Shown: positions 1-8,994, counted from the stretch's first letter. The stretch is DNA of 32,953 bases from DATKCN01 sp035513175 (GCA_035513175.1 DATKCN010000304.1:1-32953), one strand, 5' to 3'. A program made the numbers and translations. Notes: generated by a model not told the origin, from the letters alone.

Positions 1-440
1 AAGCGAGGCTGTCCGCAGATCGCGGTTGACTCGTCGCCGACCAGATCGGGAACCTCGGTGGAGTCGAGCGCCCAATCACCGCCAAGATCGTCGGCAGTCA
101 GCGCCGCAAATCCGAGCAGCTGCGCGACCTCATCGCCCTGCTCCGGCGTGGCTGTCGGAGTCGGCGTCGGCGTCGGGGTCGCTGTTGGGATCAGCCGGGT
201 CGGAGCGGCTCCGGGCGTGCGGGTCGGCGCAGGTGTCGGCGACGCTGGCTCCGTCGCAGTCGCGGTCGCCGCGGGGACTGTTGCCGTCGCGGTGGGCTCG
301 GACGTGGTGGCGGTGGAGGTCGCGGGTTGCGCGAGAGCGGTCTCCTGCGTGGGAGTCGGATCCGCGCCGCCTCCCGCACACGCGACGAACATGCCGGCGA
401 TGAGGACGGCGACGAACGCGGGCGCAAGCGTCTTCAGCAT
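1..440 (-). CDS. Secreted lipoprotein, C-terminus cut by window edge
   Basis: The reading frame is open from an ATG pair at 443/440 to the first base of the window, so only the first 146 residues are seen. The N-terminus is a lipoprotein signal: a hydrophobic stretch at residues 5-20 ends in FVAC, with the lipidated cysteine at residue 21. Residues about 22-100 are a Thr/Pro/Ala-rich linker (TPTPTPTPTATP) of the kind that holds a domain away from the membrane. A folded part begins near residue 103 (VAQLLGFAALTADDLGG) and runs out of the window. GGAGG at 445-449 favours the second ATG (440), 4 bases downstream of it. The gene lies downstream of hemW with a 190-base gap and its own candidate -10 box. 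The folded domain is not recognised. The GTCGGC-rich opposite strand is simply the complement of the TP linker. Confidence 0.8.
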   Translation of the reverse strand, partial: MLKTLAPAFVAVLIAGMFVACAGGGADPTPTQETALAQPATSTATTSEPTATATVPAATATATEPASPTPAPTRTPGAAPTRLIPTATPTPTPTPTATPEQGDEVAQLLGFAALTADDLGGDWALDSTEVPDLVGDESTAICGQPR

Positions 441-510
441 CATTCCTCCGGTGGACGCCTGTATTCGAACGCACAGCGGTCGCGAGCGATATCGCATTGG
501 ATGACTACCG

Positions 511-516
511 AGTATA
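511..516 (-). promoter_or_regulatory. Candidate -10 box TATACT upstream of the lipoprotein gene
   Basis: On the minus strand GTATACTCGG lies about 70 bases before the lipoprotein start. The same ten bases occur at the same distance before the sugar dehydrogenase gene (31549-31558). No convincing -35 box is seen at 16-18 bases, so this is a tentative call. Confidence 0.35.
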
Positions 517-633
517 CGGCATCGGGTCGTCCACGCTCGCACGGACTGGTTGCGCCGAGGGGTGGCAGCCTGGGTGCGCGGAATGGCCCCAGAGGCCCGA
601 ATCAAGATGGCGCGCGGCGGCGTGACCGGCTCG

Positions 634-1833
634 TTACGACGTCGTCGCAACGAACGCGGCGCAGACATCGTTGGCCAGCAACGCCCCCGGCGGCGTGAGG
701 CGCAGACGATCGTGACCATCGCCGTTCCACTCGAGCATGCCGATCTCGACGAAGCGCGTGATCTCCGACGCGAACCGTTCGCGGGGATCGACGCCGTGGC
801 GGGCGATGACGGCGGTCATCGACACGCCGTCAATCAGCAGCCGGAGCCCGAGCATCATCGTCTCACCAAGCTCGGTTTCCGGTGACAGCGACTCGGACAG
901 TGGCACAGGACGCTGGCCCGCTTCAACGGCTTCAACGTATCTGATCGGCAGCAGGACGTTGCTGTGCCGCGTGGAGCGCAGCGTGCCGTGCGCGCCCGCG
1001 CCGAAGCCATGATATGGTCCGTTCTGCCAGTAAAGCTGATTGTGCCGGGAGCGGAGACGCGGCTCGCGCGCCCAGTTGGCGACCTCGTAGTGCTCCCAGC
1101 CTGCCGCGCCCAACGTATCGACGGCCCGCTCGTACTGGTCCGCGGCCGTGTCGTCGTCGAGGGCGATGAGGATGCCTCGCTTGACGGCGCCATGCAGCGG
1201 CGTGCCCGGCTCCAGAATCAGCGAGTACAGCGAGACGTGGTCCGGCTGCCACTCCAGGATCACGCTCAGGTCGGCGTCCCACTCGTCGAGCGTCTGGCCG
1301 GGCCAGCCAAAGATGAAATCCAGGCTGACGTTATCGAAGCCCGCCGCACGCGCTGCCGCAAATGCCTGACCCGCCTGCAACGAGCGATGGCCACGACCCA
1401 GCACACGCAGTCCGGCCCGTTGCTGCGACTGCACGCCGATAGACAAGCGGTTGACACCCGCCGCGCGCACGGCCGTCAGGTACGCTCGGTCGAGATTCTC
1501 GGGATTTGCCTCAAGCGTGATCTCGGCGTCATCGCGCAGGTTGAAGGACAGGCGACCCTGCTCGATAACGCGTGCGACATGTGCGGGCGCCAGCAACGAT
1601 GGCGTGCCGCCACCGAAGAACAGGGTCGGCGCGTCGCCGGTTGGGCCGGCAGTCTCGGCCATCTCCCGCATCTCCGCGGTCAGCGCCTCGACGTAACGGG
1701 GAATCAGCGCTTCCTGACCGGCGTACGTGTTGAAGTCGCAGTACGGGCAGATGTGTCGGCAGAACGGGACGTGGACGTAGAGCCCGGCGGGAGCTTCACG
1801 CGGCAGCGGAACTGGGATTGGTGAGCGCTTCAC
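634..1833 (-). CDS. hemW: Radical SAM protein HemW (HemN-like)
   Basis: A 399-residue radical SAM protein. The [4Fe-4S]-binding cysteines are C25, C29 and C32 in CRHICPYCDF, the CX3CX2C spacing of the HemN/HemW family. FFGGGTPSLL, a SAM-binding glycine motif, follows. The fourth cysteine (CxxxCxxCxC) of true coproporphyrinogen III dehydrogenases (HemN) is replaced by Phe (CDF), so this is the HemW branch, a haem chaperone rather than a proven oxidase. Length is normal for HemW (about 380-400). The start is a GTG at 1833 overlapping the stop of the DUF4129 gene by 4 bases (GTGA), so translation is probably coupled. It is the last gene of the moxR operon; the functional link to those genes is not obvious. 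Confidence 0.9.
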   Translation of the reverse strand: MKRSPIPVPLPREAPAGLYVHVPFCRHICPYCDFNTYAGQEALIPRYVEALTAEMREMAETAGPTGDAPTLFFGGGTPSLLAPAHVARVIEQGRLSFNLRDDAEITLEANPENLDRAYLTAVRAAGVNRLSIGVQSQQRAGLRVLGRGHRSLQAGQAFAAARAAGFDNVSLDFIFGWPGQTLDEWDADLSVILEWQPDHVSLYSLILEPGTPLHGAVKRGILIALDDDTAADQYERAVDTLGAAGWEHYEVANWAREPRLRSRHNQLYWQNGPYHGFGAGAHGTLRSTRHSNVLLPIRYVEAVEAGQRPVPLSESLSPETELGETMMLGLRLLIDGVSMTAVIARHGVDPRERFASEITRFVEIGMLEWNGDGHDRLRLTPPGALLANDVCAAFVATTS

Positions 1834-3329
1834 GGCGCGGGCGCCTGCTCGACAAGACGCCAGGCACGCCGCACCTCGTCAGCGTCTTCCGCTGTCGCGG
1901 GAACGCCGCTGTAGCGAGCGTGGCGATACTGTTCGGTAATGACCTCGATCGCCGCTGGGACATCCTCGGGCGTCGCAAGGCGGCTGGAGAGTCCCGGGCG
2001 GTACTCATCAGCCGTTTCGGGAATGTGGCGGGGCCTGCCTGCGAGTTCCCCGCGTTCCTGCAAGCGCAGGTACGTCTCGCGGATGGCCAGCGTGTGCCGC
2101 CAGCGGTCGTCGCCCCGCAGGTGCGCGAACGGGTCGACCGTCACGCGCGCCCGCGGCATCAGGCCACGCAGCCTGGCGGCCAGGGAGCCGAACAGATCGC
2201 CCCAGTCCAGCACCGACTCTCGAACCTCGTCGGTTGCGTCGCGTTGCCGGCGGCGCCTGCGAAAGATAAAGCGAGTCAACAGCGAGACGATGGCGAACAG
2301 GATCAGGGCCGCGATCAGGTAGCGTAGCGGTTCCGGCGCCTGGAAAGGGGACTCGGCCACGCGCTCCAGCGCGCTCCGTTCCCCGTCACTCCCTGGGACG
2401 GGCGTCGCGATGCTGAAGCGGGGTTGGCGGTCGCCAATGAGCCAGATAATCGGCGTCAGCACGAGGAGCGCGATGATTGCGAGGATCAGCACGAAAACGT
2501 CGAACACGAGACCAAGGAACCAGAACAGCGGCCCGAGCATCCAGAGCACTGTGTCGAGAAATTGGCGCGAAAAGATGCCCGCTCCGACGATCGCGACCAC
2601 AACGACCGCCATGATCGGCGCGACGAACGTCGCGATCCAACGGGGCCCGAGTGGGGAACTGGTCCGGAAGCCCTCCAGCTTCAGGCGCGCGACCCCTATC
2701 GACGCGAGGGCCATGACAAAGAATGCGATTGTCGTGACGCTGAGACGTTGCCGCGCCTGATCGCCCTCGGTCGCGATGAGTAGCACGAGCACGATGATGA
2801 TCGCGAGCGCGATCGAGCCCGTTCGCAGCATCGTGTACGCGCTATCGATGGAGGGCTCCTCACGCGTGCGACCTCGCCACCAGGCGTATGCCGCGAGCGC
2901 GACGATGCCCCACACGGGGCGCACACCATCGTTCGGTAAAAACGCGAACGCCTGCGCCGTCTCTCGAAGCCAGCCTGAGCTGAACGTTGAGAGATGCGCG
3001 AACGAGCCGCCCTTGATGGCCACCAGGGTCGTCAGGCCGATGGCGAGCGCGGTGATGGCCTCGTACTCGGGACTCCAGACTCGCCACTCATCGAGCAGAT
3101 GCGGGACAAGATGAGCGGCCAGCAGCAGTAACGCGACGATCCAGAACGGCAGCACTGGCGAGCCGGGCAACGATGCGGCGAGCAGCACCCCGGTGACGAG
3201 ATAGACCAGCGCCGCCTCCGACAGCACGATTAAGAGGCCAAGCAACTCGACGCGCCAGTCCAGGCGGCGCAGCATGTCGCCGACGCTGACTGGCGTCTTG
3301 CGGGCAGCGCCCGACGGCGACGCGCTCAC
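1830..3329 (-). CDS. Multi-pass membrane protein with C-terminal DUF4129 domain
   Basis: A 499-residue protein. Residues about 30-370 carry many hydrophobic segments, including LLGLLIVLSEAALVYLVTGV near residue 30 and several between residues 230 and 300. A basic cytoplasmic stretch (FRRRRRQRD) follows. The last 110 residues look like DUF4129 (RETYLRLQERGEL, then the TADEYRPGL and VITEQYRHARYSG segments). DUF4129 proteins usually sit beside MoxR ATPases and DUF58 proteins, often fused to a transglutaminase-like domain. No transglutaminase domain is visible here. The GTG start at 3329 overlaps the DUF58 stop by 4 bases, and its own stop overlaps the hemW start in the same way. Function is unknown; a membrane partner of the MoxR/DUF58 complex is inferred from context. 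Confidence 0.8.
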   Translation of the reverse strand: MSASPSGAARKTPVSVGDMLRRLDWRVELLGLLIVLSEAALVYLVTGVLLAASLPGSPVLPFWIVALLLLAAHLVPHLLDEWRVWSPEYEAITALAIGLTTLVAIKGGSFAHLSTFSSGWLRETAQAFAFLPNDGVRPVWGIVALAAYAWWRGRTREEPSIDSAYTMLRTGSIALAIIIVLVLLIATEGDQARQRLSVTTIAFFVMALASIGVARLKLEGFRTSSPLGPRWIATFVAPIMAVVVVAIVGAGIFSRQFLDTVLWMLGPLFWFLGLVFDVFVLILAIIALLVLTPIIWLIGDRQPRFSIATPVPGSDGERSALERVAESPFQAPEPLRYLIAALILFAIVSLLTRFIFRRRRRQRDATDEVRESVLDWGDLFGSLAARLRGLMPRARVTVDPFAHLRGDDRWRHTLAIRETYLRLQERGELAGRPRHIPETADEYRPGLSSRLATPEDVPAAIEVITEQYRHARYSGVPATAEDADEVRRAWRLVEQAPAP

Positions 3330-4675
3330 GCGCGCGCCTCCTCGAGACTATCCGTGAGGGCAACGGGCTCGCCCAGTCCGGCGCCGGTCCGTGAGTGCCG
3401 CGAGCGGCGCGCCCAGCGGTCGTGCGACGGCCGAACCCGGTCGGCGGCGACGGCGTAGACCAGCAGGCCGCGAATCGGGGGCGTTTCGACATCGTCGATG
3501 CCGATCAGCACCACTCGGTGACCGGACCGGGCCAGGTCGGCCATGATGACGGCCAACGGGTCACTCATCAGCGGCGTGACGATCACGATGGTGCTGCCCC
3601 ACGGAAAGCGCGACGTCTCCGATCGCAACAGGCGCGGATAGTTCAACGACGCGACAGGCGAGAGTTTCGCCAACCCGGCGAGAATGACACCTCCCTGCTC
3701 AGGGCCGCGGCTCGGACGGATGCGCAGCGGCTGATCCGAACCGCCGACGACGCCATTAGCGTACATCCCTACCGCGTGCCGCTCGGTAAGCGCGCGCATC
3801 GCGAGCGACGCCGCGACGGTAATGGCGGCCTCCGCCTTGGCGTAGTCGATTCCTTCCCAGTAATGCTCGAACGTGTCGAGATTCAGGAACACGCCGAACT
3901 GTACGGTCGTCGTCGGCTCGAAGACCTTGGTCTGCAACCGTTGCGCGCGGGCCGTCGCGTTCCAGTGCACGTGCCGGATCGAATCCTCCGGATGGTAGTC
4001 ACGCACGCCGACGGTGCGGGAAGGGTCTGTGATCATCTGACGGCGGGCGCGCAGATCGCCGAACAGATGGCGCGGCGGGATGCTGATCTCCTCCAGCGGC
4101 ACAACGGTGGGGAACACCATGACCGATGAATACTGCGCCAGCTGTTCGCGGGACGTGAAGAAGCCGAAGAGATCGCCAGAGCGCAGAATCGTCGGGCCAA
4201 ACGTGTAATAGCCGCGCGCCGTGCACGTGACGTGGAAGCGCCATGAGACGCGCTCGTACCAGCGGGCAGCCGTCGTAATGCGCAGCACGTCCATGCCGGG
4301 GACGCCGCTGGGAACCACCTCCTGCTCGACGATGCGTAGGCGTTCCGGGATGCGGTCCTCGATATCGAGCCAGGCCAACGGCAGCAGCTTGCGATTGATC
4401 ACCGTCACGCGCATCGCAACCTGCTCGCCTGGAAACACGCGGTCCGTGCTCAACGACCGGGAGATCGTGACGCCCTTCAACGAGTAGCGCGCCCACAACC
4501 AGGACGCGCCCGCCGTCACCAGCGTCAGCAGTCCGAGCAACGACGGGGCGCGCTCGCGGGTGATCATGCCGATCAGAATCATCCCGCCCGCGCACCAGAG
4601 CCAGGCCGTGTTGAAGAACAGGGACCGCGCGGTGTTGACGTGCGCCTCGGACGAGGTAGGTCCGTCCTGGCTCAT
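3326..4675 (-). CDS. DUF58 domain protein (MoxR-associated)
   Basis: A 449-residue protein with two hydrophobic segments near the N-terminus (FFNTAWLWCAGGMILIGMI and the following LLGLLTLVTAGASWLW), a beta-rich middle, and the DUF58 signature GVRDYHPEDSIRHVHWNATA. A von Willebrand A-like fold follows (FGVFLNLDT, then IVIVTPLMSD). DUF58 proteins are nearly always encoded next to a MoxR ATPase and are thought to work with it in assembling or activating envelope or metal-enzyme complexes; the mechanism is not settled. I chose the ATG at 4675 because GAGG lies 5 bases upstream of it. An in-frame ATG further upstream (4744) would start inside the moxR coding sequence and gives a low-complexity Ser/Thr extension. 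The stop overlaps the next gene by 4 bases. Confidence 0.87.
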   Translation of the reverse strand: MSQDGPTSSEAHVNTARSLFFNTAWLWCAGGMILIGMITRERAPSLLGLLTLVTAGASWLWARYSLKGVTISRSLSTDRVFPGEQVAMRVTVINRKLLPLAWLDIEDRIPERLRIVEQEVVPSGVPGMDVLRITTAARWYERVSWRFHVTCTARGYYTFGPTILRSGDLFGFFTSREQLAQYSSVMVFPTVVPLEEISIPPRHLFGDLRARRQMITDPSRTVGVRDYHPEDSIRHVHWNATARAQRLQTKVFEPTTTVQFGVFLNLDTFEHYWEGIDYAKAEAAITVAASLAMRALTERHAVGMYANGVVGGSDQPLRIRPSRGPEQGGVILAGLAKLSPVASLNYPRLLRSETSRFPWGSTIVIVTPLMSDPLAVIMADLARSGHRVVLIGIDDVETPPIRGLLVYAVAADRVRPSHDRWARRSRHSRTGAGLGEPVALTDSLEEARA

Positions 4676-4682
4676 GGGAACC

Positions 4683-5639
4683 TCAAACGTGCTCGACTGG
4701 GACGCGCTGGCTGTCGAGGATCTCGTCGATGATTCGGTCCACACTGCGGCCTCGCAGGCGCGCCTCCGGCGAGAGGATGATGCGATGCGTGAGGACGGCA
4801 GAGGTGACGGCCTTTACGTCGTCCGGGATCGCGTAGCTGCGTTCGCGCAGGCTGGCCATGGCTTGCGTCGCTCGATAGAGCGCAAGCGAGCCGCGGGGGC
4901 TGGCGCCCAGCTCAACCGCCTCGTGCTCGCGTGTCGCTCGGGTGAGCCCGGTGATGTAGGAGCGCACCTCGGGCTCGACGTGCACCTCGCGCACCCGCTC
5001 GATCGCGCCTAGCAGATCGTCCGGCGCGGCAACGGCTTCGAGCGTCTCGATTGGATGCCGGCGCTGCAGACGCACCAGCATCTCATCCTCGTCCTCAGCC
5101 GACGGGTAACCAACCTTGAGGCGCATCAGGAAGCGGTCCATCTGTGCTTCGGGCAGCGGGAAGGTGCCTTCCAGCTCGATCGGGTTCTCGGTGGCCAGCA
5201 CGAGGAACGGCCGGGGCAGTGGCATCGTGTCACCTTCAATAGTGACCGTGCGCTCATCCATCGCCTCCATTAGCGCGGACTGCGTGCGCGGAGTGGCGCG
5301 GTTGATCTCGTCGGCCAGCAGCACATTGGTGAACACAGGCCCGGGTCGAAACTGAAAGTCGCCAATCTTCTGGTTGAAGTAGCTCAGGCCGGAAATGTCC
5401 GACGGTAGCAGGTCGGGCGTGAACTGGATTCGCCGGAACTCCCCTCCGATGGAACGGGCGACGCTGCGAGCCATGATCGTCTTGCCGACGCCCGGCACAT
5501 CTTCCAGCAAAACGTGTCCCTCGCACAGCAGCGCGACGAGCAGCAGCTCGGCGACATCACGCTTGCCGACGATCACGCGCTCGACATTGTCGAGGATGAG
5601 CGTGCTGAAGGCGGCAATCTCACGATCGATCTGTTGCAT
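4683..5639 (-). CDS. MoxR family AAA+ ATPase
   Basis: A 318-residue AAA+ ATPase of the MoxR family, at the usual family length. Walker A is PGVGKT with K53/T54. Walker B is VLLADEINRA with D110/E111, followed by the MoxR-typical TQSALMEAMDE. The sensor 1 region is ATENPIELEGTFPLPEAQ, and an AAA lid domain fills the C-terminal third. MoxR ATPases act as chaperones for protein-complex assembly together with DUF58/VWA partners. It is the first gene of a four-gene minus-strand operon; the DUF58 start lies only 7 bases downstream of the moxR stop. The 200 bases between this start and the divergent sensor kinase must hold both promoters; I see no convincing consensus for either. GGAAGGG lies rather far (about 14 bases) upstream of the ATG, so the start is less certain than the identity. 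Confidence 0.92.
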   Translation of the reverse strand: MQQIDREIAAFSTLILDNVERVIVGKRDVAELLLVALLCEGHVLLEDVPGVGKTIMARSVARSIGGEFRRIQFTPDLLPSDISGLSYFNQKIGDFQFRPGPVFTNVLLADEINRATPRTQSALMEAMDERTVTIEGDTMPLPRPFLVLATENPIELEGTFPLPEAQMDRFLMRLKVGYPSAEDEDEMLVRLQRRHPIETLEAVAAPDDLLGAIERVREVHVEPEVRSYITGLTRATREHEAVELGASPRGSLALYRATQAMASLRERSYAIPDDVKAVTSAVLTHRIILSPEARLRGRSVDRIIDEILDSQRVPVEHV

Positions 5640-5839
5640 GAATTGTGTTTCGCCCTTCCGTGGGGCGCCCTGACGCGCGTCCCGTCACGCGGTCGCGTCG
5701 AAAAGACTATATCACCGCCACTGTACAACGGATTTCGCTCCGCGGATCGTCCGCAATCAGCTCCCTGGCCGCGGCGCCACAGGTCGTGCGTTGCGCTAGA
5801 CTCAGCGCGGCCGATCCGTCCCGGCGAGGAGCGTGCGCG

Positions 5840-8509
5840 ATGAGCAATCCAGACCAGCCCCCACGCTATAGGGTGATCCGCATGCTGGTTGCGTCGCTGA
5901 CGTCAATCGTCGTGCTGATGCTGATGTTAATCGCCGGGCTCTTCTGGGCAACCCGACTGTACACCGGGGATGAAGCGGCCATCCGCGAGGAGTACTTCCC
6001 CCAACTGGCGCTCAACGAAGCCCTGTTGTCGTCCGTGACAGACCAGCAGTTGGCGCTGCAGGGGCTCATTATCACCGGCGACGCCAGCTTCCTCGACTCG
6101 TTCAACGACGCTCGCGACAGATTTCTGTCGACGCGCGATGAGCTGCGCGCGCGGGCGCCGCTCACGACGGAAACCGCGGCCATGCTCGATCGGCAACTGA
6201 CCATCATCGATGACTGGCATCGCGACGTGGCGGCCCCGGAGGCAGAATCTGCGATTGCCAGAACCCTCAGCCCTGAGCGTCAGATCGGCATCCTCGACGA
6301 GAGCACCGCGCGTCTCACCGAATTTCGCGCGCAGAATCACGCGTTCGCGGCCGAGACGCGCGCGCTGATCGATCAGACGACAGCCGCTCTGACGAGTCTC
6401 CGCCGCATCGTGTTTGCCCTGCTGAGCTTGGCCTGCATCATGGGAATCGCGGGCGTAGTGACCGCCGGTCTGAAGCTCACCCGCGCGCTCCGGTCGCCGC
6501 TTCAGGAGCTGTCTGAGGTCGTGACCGCGGTCGACCTGGGCGAAACCGGACGGCGCGCGCCTCAGCTACGCGTGGCTGAGCTACATCACCTTGGGCAGGG
6601 CATCAACCGCATGCTCGACACGCTGGAGCATAAGAGGGCGGAAGCGTCGCTGCAATCTGCGCGCGTCGCCACGATCGTCGCGAGCGCCAACGACGGCATC
6701 GTCGTGATTGACGCCGACGGCGCTGTCACGAGCATTAACCCGGCGGCGGCGCGCATGCTGGACTCCGGCTCAGACGACGTCGGCGGACGTCCTGCGCATG
6801 AACTGGGTCTGCTCACAGAATCAGAGATTCGAGCCCAACTGCAAACCGTCAGCGGCACGGACCCGCGTCCCATCGCGCGTCGGCGTGGCGAGCGCGTGAT
6901 CAGCGCCGCCATCAGCTCGCTGCCGAGCGTGGACGCCAGGGACGCCAGGCCGGGACTGGTGTTGGTGCTGCGAGACGTGACCGAGCTGGCGCGCGTCGAC
7001 GAGCTGAAAAGCGAGTTCATTTCGATCGTGTCACATGAGATGAGGACGCCGCTGACGGCGATTAAGGGTTTCACCGACCTCATCCTCGACGGAGAGGCGG
7101 GCGAGATCGGGGACACACAACGCGAGTTCCTGGAGATCGTGCAAGCCAACAGCGATCGGCTGGTGGCGCTGATCAATGACATGCTGGACATCTCGCGCTT
7201 CGAATCGGGCCACATCGCGTTGCGCCTCGAACCAATCGAACTACAGACGCTCGTGGACCGCGCCATTTCCACTCTGCGTCCACTGCTCGACGACAAGCAA
7301 CAGCGCATTCAGACTGAGTTTGCTGACGCGCTGCCGGAGGTGGTAGCCGACGAGGCCAGACTCATTCAGGTCCTGACGAACCTGATTTCGAACGCGAGCA
7401 AATACACGCCGGATGAGGGCTCGATCACAGTCGGCGCGGAGAAGCTGGACAGCCAGATGGTGATCAGCGTGTCCGACACCGGCGTCGGGATCGCGCCGGA
7501 CGCGTTGCCGCACGTTTTCTCCAAGTTCTACCGTGCCGACAACCCACTGTCGCGGGACGTGCGCGGCACGGGACTTGGGCTATCGATTACCAAGTCACTG
7601 GTCGAAATGCACGGCGGGCGGATCACGATCGCCAGCCGCATCGGCGTCGGCACGACGGTCCGCTTCACGCTGCCGACGACCCACACAGTTCCGTTGGACA
7701 ACGCGCCGCCATGGCCTGAGTCAGCGACTGGAACACCGCTGGTGCTGATCGTCGAGCCAACAGCAGACGACGAGGCTCGCTGGTCCGGCGAGCTGCCCGA
7801 GGACACGGCGGCGACCGCGCGCATGCGCACCAGCTCTGTCGAGGCAATCGCCGCCGAAGCGAGCCTTCGCAGGCATGCGGCTATCGTCGCGCGATGCGGT
7901 TCCGACGAAGGATTTCCGAGCTGTCAAGAGCTGCTGGATGCATTCGCCGGCAATCCTGAACTGGCGCGAATGCCGCTTGTGCTCGTTACCGACGATGTCG
8001 TGCCCCAGTCGGGAATCGGGATCGCGCGGCTGCTTCCCGCGAGCGCCAGCGGCGTTGAGCTGGCAGCAGCCCTGCGATCTTTGCTTCCAACGGACCAAGC
8101 GTACCGGCCACGTCGTGGCCACGTTCTGGTCGCGGAAGACGATCCTGACCTCGGCGCTACGCTGCGCCGGACGCTGGTGGCGAACGGCTACGAGGTTGCG
8201 CTCGTCCGCGATGGGCTGGCGGCAGTCGTGCGCGCGCTTGAGATCCTGCCCGACGCGATAATTCTGGATGTCAACATGCCAAAGATGGGAGCGATCGACG
8301 TGCTGCCGCAGCTGTTGTCGAATCCCGGCACAAGCGAGATCCCGATCATCGTCATGTCAGGCACGACGCCGGATGTCGGGCCACACTTTCTGGAGCTCGG
8401 CGCATCGGACTTCTTCGTCAAGCCGCTTAACCTGGACACGCTGCTTGCGCGTCTGATCGAGCTGCAACGGAAGGATGGCCATGGCGAGCATCGTCGTGAT
8501 CGGGGATGA
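5840..8509 (+). CDS. Hybrid sensor histidine kinase with two C-terminal receiver modules
   Basis: An 889-residue membrane sensor kinase. In order: membrane segment (about 13-37); an extracellular, mostly helical sensor region (about 38-180) resembling CHASE3/four-helix-bundle sensors; a second membrane segment (about 190-215); HAMP; PAS (INPAAARMLDSGSDDVGG); HisKA with phospho-acceptor H399 in IVSHEMRTPLTAIKGFTDLI; and an HATPase domain with LTNLISNASKYTPDEG, SDTGVGIAPD and GTGLGLSI. Two receiver-like modules follow. The first (about 632-750) opens with LVLIVEPTADDEAR and has no recognisable phospho-acceptor Asp. The second is intact, with AEDDPDL, D810 in ILDVNMPKMG, and FFVKPLN. The ATG at 5840 has GAGGAG 8 bases upstream; the frame is open further upstream but that part is not protein-like. 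The adjacent remnant regulator suggests a once larger phosphorelay. The signal sensed is unknown. Confidence 0.93.
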   Translation: MSNPDQPPRYRVIRMLVASLTSIVVLMLMLIAGLFWATRLYTGDEAAIREEYFPQLALNEALLSSVTDQQLALQGLIITGDASFLDSFNDARDRFLSTRDELRARAPLTTETAAMLDRQLTIIDDWHRDVAAPEAESAIARTLSPERQIGILDESTARLTEFRAQNHAFAAETRALIDQTTAALTSLRRIVFALLSLACIMGIAGVVTAGLKLTRALRSPLQELSEVVTAVDLGETGRRAPQLRVAELHHLGQGINRMLDTLEHKRAEASLQSARVATIVASANDGIVVIDADGAVTSINPAAARMLDSGSDDVGGRPAHELGLLTESEIRAQLQTVSGTDPRPIARRRGERVISAAISSLPSVDARDARPGLVLVLRDVTELARVDELKSEFISIVSHEMRTPLTAIKGFTDLILDGEAGEIGDTQREFLEIVQANSDRLVALINDMLDISRFESGHIALRLEPIELQTLVDRAISTLRPLLDDKQQRIQTEFADALPEVVADEARLIQVLTNLISNASKYTPDEGSITVGAEKLDSQMVISVSDTGVGIAPDALPHVFSKFYRADNPLSRDVRGTGLGLSITKSLVEMHGGRITIASRIGVGTTVRFTLPTTHTVPLDNAPPWPESATGTPLVLIVEPTADDEARWSGELPEDTAATARMRTSSVEAIAAEASLRRHAAIVARCGSDEGFPSCQELLDAFAGNPELARMPLVLVTDDVVPQSGIGIARLLPASASGVELAAALRSLLPTDQAYRPRRGHVLVAEDDPDLGATLRRTLVANGYEVALVRDGLAAVVRALEILPDAIILDVNMPKMGAIDVLPQLLSNPGTSEIPIIVMSGTTPDVGPHFLELGASDFFVKPLNLDTLLARLIELQRKDGHGEHRRDRG

Positions 8510-8735
8510 AGCAGCCACCTCGATGCTCGTGCCTGCGAAATCTCGGAGTGTCGGACACGATGGCCGCATGACGGAAGGAGGCGCCGTGGGGTTCGAGCTG
8601 GTCGTCGAGTTGCGGCCCGAAGTCGTGCTGCTATCCGCGCGATATCAGGCGTCTGATCGGCTGCGCGGGATCGAGGCGGGCTGCGACGCCTGTATCGTCA
8701 AGCCGTCCAGCCCTTCTGACCTGCTGGAGTGGTAA
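8481..8735 (+). pseudogene. Response-regulator receiver remnant lacking its central part
   Basis: An 84-residue reading frame starting inside the end of the kinase gene (ATG 8481, GGAAGG 6 bases upstream). It resembles a CheY-like receiver: SIVVIGDEAATS matches strand 1 with its acidic turn, ELRPEVVLL matches strand 3, and SARYQASDRLRGIEAGCDA then IVKPSSPSDLLEW match strand 4 to strand 5 with the conserved Lys. About 30 residues that normally lie between VVLL and SAR, including the phospho-acceptor Asp loop and the following helix, are missing, while the frame is kept. A normal receiver is about 120 residues. It is either an in-frame deletion remnant or a phosphorylation-independent mini-receiver. 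The overlap with the kinase implies they were co-transcribed. Confidence 0.6.
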
Positions 8736-8994
8736 CGACGTTGGTAGATGGGACGCAACGGCGGATGCAGATCAACGAACGAGCGAATAGGAAGGGCTGG
8801 CGAGGTTGACGCTGGCAGTCGTGCCAGGTGGCAAGATCGGCCTTTCGACCGGCGCGCGGTTCTATATCACCTCGACCCAAGGGACACTGCTGGGGCGATC
8901 GTCACGCTCGTTGTCATGCGCCGCATCGAGCTCGTGGCGAATTTGAAAGGCATCCGGGACTGGCGCTACCGCGAGGAAGATGACAGCACGTGAG
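8736..8994 (+). other. Region with a weakly supported 81-codon frame
   Basis: An open frame from ATG 8748 to 8993 ends in VTLVVMRRIELVANLKGIRD then WRYREED. In another frame, from TTG 8806, the stretch LAVVPGGKIGLSTGARFYIT reads as protein. Joined by a frameshift near 8865 these two halves vaguely resemble a CsrA-type small beta protein, but the match is too weak to name. No confident gene is called here. Confidence 0.25.

Noticed and set aside
58..504. Plus-strand open frame rich in Val/Gly (VGVGVGVGVAVG)
   Set aside because: It is the antisense of the Thr/Pro-rich linker of the minus-strand lipoprotein, which has a proper signal, lipobox and ribosome binding site.
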